In this document: in pieces, positions 15,451 to 18,819 of the stretch
Position numbering within the stretch: the stretch's first letter is position 1
How the letters are laid out: each line of letters opens with the position of its first letter
Assembly (NCBI GenBank): GCA_023380675.1
Contig: JAMCRS010000303.1
Coordinates: forward strand, 1 to 18,819
Length of the DNA stretch: 18,819 nucleotides
Direction of reading: 5' to 3'
Origin: Chloroflexota bacterium
GTDB taxonomy: Bacteria > Chloroflexota > Anaerolineae > UBA4142
Translations under genes and position numbers: made by a program
Notes under the pieces: model-generated
The model's input: only the letters and a program-made list of their open reading frames with translations
The model's database searches: none
Told to the model about the DNA's origin: nothing

Positions 15451-15516
15451 GTTATATCACGGATGCGTGTAAGGAAGCGGTCAAGGTTCGCAGTCGCGGT
15501 ATCAAGATCGTGTAAA
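15451..15516 (-). promoter_or_regulatory. Candidate kdp operon promoter with KdpE-like half-sites
   Basis: On the minus strand TGA-TATAAC (-10 at 15456-15451) forms an extended -10; the only good -35 word, TTGACC, is 22 bp upstream, too far for unaided polymerase. CTTACA (15473-15468), within CCTTACACG, overlaps the expected -35 region. A near copy, TTTACA within CTTTACACG (15517-15509), lies 43 bp further up, about four helical turns. TTTACA is one of the E. coli KdpE half-site words. The combination fits an activator-dependent promoter but is not proof. Confidence 0.4.
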
Positions 15517-15631
15517 GATCACGCGCGAACGGCCCAAAAACGCGTCGTTTTGCGTCCGCAATGCACGATGCGAACAGGACCGATGGAGACCCGTGGAGGT
15601 TGGTGATACTACGGGATCGAGGGAAAAGACT

Positions 15632-15680
15632 CGGGGCGCGCCTCATACGTCGGAAGCATATCCAACTCGGCAGCGCCCCG
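15632..15680 (-). terminator. Possible terminator after kdpD2
   Basis: CGGGGCGC (15632-15639) and GCGCCCCG (15673-15680) form an 8-bp GC stem with a 33-nt loop about 50 bp past the kdpD2 stop. On the minus strand AGTCTTTTCCC follows. The large loop is unfavourable. The rest of the gap to the 38-aa peptide (15457-15726) shows only the promoter elements described separately. Confidence 0.4.
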
Positions 15681-15726
15681 GCGAGGAAAATAGAGTCGAG
15701 GGATTATGACGTCGCGTGGAGATCCG

Positions 15727-18453
15727 TCAGCCGGCTTGGCGAGCCGATTGCGCGGTCGCCGGCGGCCGTTCGCCGACCGGGAGGCGGATGATAAAGCTGA
15801 TCCCGCCGCGCGTGCGGTTTTCTGCGGTGATCCGGCCGCCGTGCGCTTCGACCAGGCCGCGCGCAATCGACAACCCAAGGCCGACACCGACTCGGTCGGC
15901 ATTCGGGGCACGGTAGAATTTGTCAAAGATTTTGGGCAGGACTTCAACCGGCAAGCCCGGACCTCGATCGGCAACGGTGATAACCAGCTCGGTCCCTTGC
16001 ACCTTGGCGCTGACGCGCACGCGAGTGCCGGGAGGCGTGTGTGTCGCCGAGTTGTGGATCAGATTGGCAAGCGCCTGTTCCATCAACGCAAAGTCGAGTC
16101 GGACCAGCGGCAGATCCGATTGAACGTCCACGATCACTTCGTGCGAAACGAGGTACGGCTTGAGACGCTCGAGCGTGGCACCGACGAGGTCGGCCACGTC
16201 GCACCAGTCGAGTTTCGGCTTCAAAAGCCCTGACTCGAGTCTCGTCATGTCTAAAAGGTTTTCCACCAAACGGTCTAGCCGGTCGGCAGCCGTCCGAATC
16301 TCCATGAGGAGTTTTTCGCGGACCTCTATCTGGCTGTCCACCTTGGGATCGCCGAGAGTTTCCGCCGCTCCCCGGATCGTTGTCATGGGCGTGCGCAGTT
16401 CGTGCGAGACGGAATCGAGCAGCGTCCGATACATTTGCTCCGACTTGGCGACGACCGCCGCGTGTTCCGCCGCCTCGTCCAGGAATTCCCGCTCCACGGC
16501 CAGGGCGACTTGGCTCGCAAAAGTTTCAAGCAGTGACTCTTGGTCCAGCGACAATCTCTCGCGAACGCGTACGCCCATTACGCCGAAAACCCCGCTTGGT
16601 GTGATTAGCGGGATCCATCGAGCCTCCGCCAGCGGAAGCGTGTCGGTAAACTGACCTGCGGGCCGCCGATTCGTGAACGCCCACGTTGCGACGCTGCGTT
16701 CCTTCTCGTCAACCGTCAGATTGCTCATTTCGTGCGTTCGTGAGTTAAGGTGATCCTCGCCCTCCCGGAGGTAAAAAGCCACAGCCGCGTCGAACACCTG
16801 GTCAATCTGCTTCGCCGCAACTCCGAGCACGCCGTCCATCGTTGGGGCACTGGCAATGGCCCGCGCGAGCGCGTATAGCGCGGCCGTCCGCTTCTCCCGC
16901 TCGCGCACGGTCCTCTCCTGAGCGCGCAGACGAGACGTCAAGCTACCCGTTGCCAGGGCAATGGCAAAGTAGAGCCCGAACATCAGCGAATTCTCGATGC
17001 CTCCGATACTGAGCGTAAATACCGGCGGAAGGAACAGCAAATCCCACAGAACCGCGCTCAGTGCTGCCGCAAGCAAGACCGGGCCGCGCCCCATAAAGTA
17101 CGCCAAGAACGACACGGTGAAGAGCAAAACTAGCCCAACGGCCTGGTAGCTGATCCAATTCTGCGCTACGAGATTAATGGCGATCACGCTAGCGACGACT
17201 ATTGCGGCGAGTAGGTACTCTTTTATGTCCGATACTTGCGCCGGCATCGCTTGCGCAGAGCGTCTCAATCGCACGTACGCGTCGCCCGGGCGACTTCCAT
17301 GCCGCAGCTCGCTCTTCTGGCCGGTGACGACGTAAATGTCCAGATCTCCGCTCGCGCGGATCAGCCGGTCAACCATCGACCGGCCGCGCCTCAAATCGTC
17401 CACCAGCCCGCGCACGGGTTTGCCGACGACGACCTGTGTGACGTTGCGTTCGTGCGCTACGCGCAACAGTCCGCGGACCACGTCTTCGTCGGAGGTGGTC
17501 ACTACCTCCGCCCCCAGTTCGCGCGCAAGTGTGAGGTTGCGCGCGAGCAGGGCCTTGGCATCCTCGGACAGGGATCGAGATGTCTCCACGTTCACGGCCA
17601 GCCAGGAGGCCTGAAGGTTGTAGGCGATCCGCCGCGTCCACCGCACGAGGCGCTCCGTCAGTGGACTTTCGCTCACGGCGACCATCAGGCGTTCGCCCGA
17701 CTTCCACGGTCCTGCGATGCGCTTGAGGGACATATAGTCCTGGAGCTGGTGGTCCACGCGTTCGGCCGTGAGGCGCAGCGCCATTTCGCGCAATGCCGTA
17801 AGATTGCCCACACGGAAGAAATTCTTGGCCGCCAGCTCCGCACTTCCCGGGACGTACACTTTGCCTTCCGTCAGGCGCTGCCTCAGCTCCTCTGGCGTGA
17901 GATCGACCAGCTCGATTTCGTCCGCGAGATCGACTACCGTGTCGGGGACGGCCTCAAATACTGTGATGCCCGTAATCTGCGCGACGGTGTCCGCCCGGCT
18001 CGCGATGTGCTGAACGTTGAGCGTGCTGAGGACGCTGATGCCGGCGTCCAGCAGCTCCACCACGTCTTGGTAGCGCTTTAGGTGCCGCGCGCCTGGCGCA
18101 TTCGTATGCGCGAGTTCGTCCACCAGGACCAGTTGCGGGTGGCGCGCGAGGATCGCGTCCAGGTCCATCTCTTCCAGAATGTGCCCCCGGTACTCTAGTC
18201 GCGCCCGAGGTATGATCTCTAGTCCGGGCAAGAGCGCCTCTGTTTCGGCGCGTCCATGGGTCTCAACATAACCGACGACGAGTTGAGCGCCAGTCTTGAC
18301 CAACGCATGCGCCGCCTCTAGCATGGCATAAGTCTTGCCAACTCCAGCCGCCATACCTAAAAAGATCTTTAGTTTGCCGCGCTGTTGGCGAGCATGCTCC
18401 TTTTGGAGCTCTGCCAAGAGTGCGTCCGGGTCCGGACGTAAGTCGTATTTCAT
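15727..18453 (-). CDS. kdpD: KdpD sensor histidine kinase, copy 2 (upstream of the pump genes)
   Basis: The 908-aa protein has full KdpD architecture. The N-terminal domain has Walker A GMAAGVGKT (33-41) and LVLVDELAHTN (108-118). It is followed by a USP-like domain (about 255-378, with VVVGKPVRGL), four membrane helices (about 411-507) and a GAF-like segment (535-655). The kinase core has H684 in SVSHELRTPM, N801 in LIHNSATHTP, DRGPGLPVE, FDKFYR and GLGLSIARG. All catalytic motifs are intact. It differs clearly from KdpD1 throughout (for example SHEL versus SHDL), so this is not a recent duplication. The start is ATG 18453: the frame continues to 18618, but the extra residues are not KdpD-like, would overlap the YnfA gene, and the promoter sits just upstream of 18453. 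There is no ribosome site, so translation is probably leaderless. No response regulator is adjacent. Confidence 0.94.
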   Translation of the reverse strand: MKYDLRPDPDALLAELQKEHARQQRGKLKIFLGMAAGVGKTYAMLEAAHALVKTGAQLVVGYVETHGRAETEALLPGLEIIPRARLEYRGHILEEMDLDAILARHPQLVLVDELAHTNAPGARHLKRYQDVVELLDAGISVLSTLNVQHIASRADTVAQITGITVFEAVPDTVVDLADEIELVDLTPEELRQRLTEGKVYVPGSAELAAKNFFRVGNLTALREMALRLTAERVDHQLQDYMSLKRIAGPWKSGERLMVAVSESPLTERLVRWTRRIAYNLQASWLAVNVETSRSLSEDAKALLARNLTLARELGAEVVTTSDEDVVRGLLRVAHERNVTQVVVGKPVRGLVDDLRRGRSMVDRLIRASGDLDIYVVTGQKSELRHGSRPGDAYVRLRRSAQAMPAQVSDIKEYLLAAIVVASVIAINLVAQNWISYQAVGLVLLFTVSFLAYFMGRGPVLLAAALSAVLWDLLFLPPVFTLSIGGIENSLMFGLYFAIALATGSLTSRLRAQERTVREREKRTAALYALARAIASAPTMDGVLGVAAKQIDQVFDAAVAFYLREGEDHLNSRTHEMSNLTVDEKERSVATWAFTNRRPAGQFTDTLPLAEARWIPLITPSGVFGVMGVRVRERLSLDQESLLETFASQVALAVEREFLDEAAEHAAVVAKSEQMYRTLLDSVSHELRTPMTTIRGAAETLGDPKVDSQIEVREKLLMEIRTAADRLDRLVENLLDMTRLESGLLKPKLDWCDVADLVGATLERLKPYLVSHEVIVDVQSDLPLVRLDFALMEQALANLIHNSATHTPPGTRVRVSAKVQGTELVITVADRGPGLPVEVLPKIFDKFYRAPNADRVGVGLGLSIARGLVEAHGGRITAENRTRGGISFIIRLPVGERPPATAQSARQAG

Positions 18454-18460
18454 CAGTTGT

Positions 18461-18489
18461 ATTCTATCATACTCGGTCTGCAACACCAA
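18461..18489 (-). promoter_or_regulatory. Promoter of kdpD2, predicted leaderless
   Basis: TTGGTG (18489-18484) and TAGAAT (18466-18461) are 17 bp apart. Only seven bases separate the -10 from the ATG at 18453, so the transcript should begin at or within a base of the start codon. No ribosome site is present, consistent with leaderless translation. Confidence 0.55.
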
Positions 18490-18509
18490 TGCCGCGTCGC
18501 GTTTCCGCG

Positions 18510-18819
18510 TCAGGCACCCCTCGGCCACCAGAGGATTACGGCCGCGCCGATCAGTGCGATTGCCGTTCCCAGCCAGTCTCCTCGGTCCGGTACGTGCTTG
18601 TCGACCCACCAACCCCACAGCATCGCTGTCATGATGAAGATGCCGCCATAGGCTGCGAACACGCGGCCGAAACTAAACGTTTGGACCGTCTGAATGAGGC
18701 TGTACGCCAGCAGCGCGACCGCGCCCATCAGTACAAACCACGCCGGCTTGCCGCCGTTTCGCCATTGCCATATCGAGTAGGCGCCTCCGATTTCGAAGAT
18801 CGCCGCGGTGAAAAACAAT
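18510..18819 (-). CDS. YnfA/UPF0060-family small membrane protein (N-terminus outside window)
   Basis: About 102 residues of a four-helix membrane protein are visible. FEIGGAYSIWQW, the central SFGRVFAAYGGIFIMTAMLW and the ending DWLGTAIALIGAAVILWW match the YnfA (UPF0060) family, small drug/metabolite-transporter-like proteins of about 108 residues. By alignment with E. coli YnfA roughly six residues at the start lie beyond the window edge; the TTG at 18818 is an internal Leu, not a start. Substrate and role are uncertain. The gene ends 56 bp before kdpD2, on the same strand, but kdpD2 has its own promoter in the gap, so a functional link to potassium transport is not implied. Confidence 0.85.
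   Translation of the reverse strand, partial: LFFTAAIFEIGGAYSIWQWRNGGKPAWFVLMGAVALLAYSLIQTVQTFSFGRVFAAYGGIFIMTAMLWGWWVDKHVPDRGDWLGTAIALIGAAVILWWPRGA

Noticed and set aside
15305..15726. c-di-AMP (ydaO-type) riboswitch or other structured leader upstream of kdp
   Set aside because: I looked because such riboswitches control K+ genes, but saw no matching conserved core; only simple hairpins and promoter-like words.
15609..15974. 121-aa minus-strand ORF overlapping the end of kdpD2
   Set aside because: It lies largely in another frame of kdpD2, and the part past the stop has no recognisable domain or ribosome site.
18454..18618. N-terminal extension of kdpD2 to an upstream start
   Set aside because: The extra 55 residues are not KdpD-like, overlap the YnfA-family gene and would cross the predicted promoter; ATG 18453 is better.

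Overview
This is a GC-rich bacterial window that looks like Chloroflexi, though that is inference from gene content and style. The signs are secreted proteins with Thr-Pro 'TPTPT' linkers, a bacterial PAC2-family protein, and KdpD kinases with a GAF-like segment. No rRNA, tRNA, CRISPR array, IS element or phage gene was recognised.

Left part (1-5450). A cut-off CDS tail is followed by a PAC2-family gene with a clear promoter and a strong bidirectional hairpin terminator. Next, on the minus strand, come a two-repeat secreted carbohydrate-binding-like protein and a small Cys-rich DUF6788-like protein. The latter's promoter carries a perfect inverted-repeat operator. A plus-strand lipoprotein gene follows, whose 3' end, stop codon and hairpin are copied in a 99-bp tandem duplication. 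A minus-strand GT51 peptidoglycan glycosyltransferase then appears to lack both catalytic glutamates.

Main part (5539-18453), all minus strand: an expanded potassium (Kdp) locus. In transcription order it reads kdpD2, a 38-aa membrane peptide with a TTG start, a membrane-anchored universal-stress-protein (USP) gene, kdpF, kdpA, kdpB, a 142-aa unknown membrane protein, kdpC, a remnant of a third kdpD, kdpD1 and kdpE. KdpFABC is the ATP-driven high-affinity K+ pump; KdpD senses K+/turgor status and phosphorylates KdpE. There are two complete KdpDs plus one wreck, but only one KdpE. The 38-aa peptide, kdpF and the TTG/GTG-start genes were located by reading the sequence, since they are short or have atypical starts. 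The right edge holds a cut-off YnfA-family membrane protein.

The most unusual parts are the extra proteins built into the kdp operon (142-aa protein, 38-aa peptide, membrane USP), the paired KdpDs with a single KdpE, and the apparently inactive GT51 protein. Also notable are the operator-controlled DUF6788-like gene and the stop-spanning duplication.
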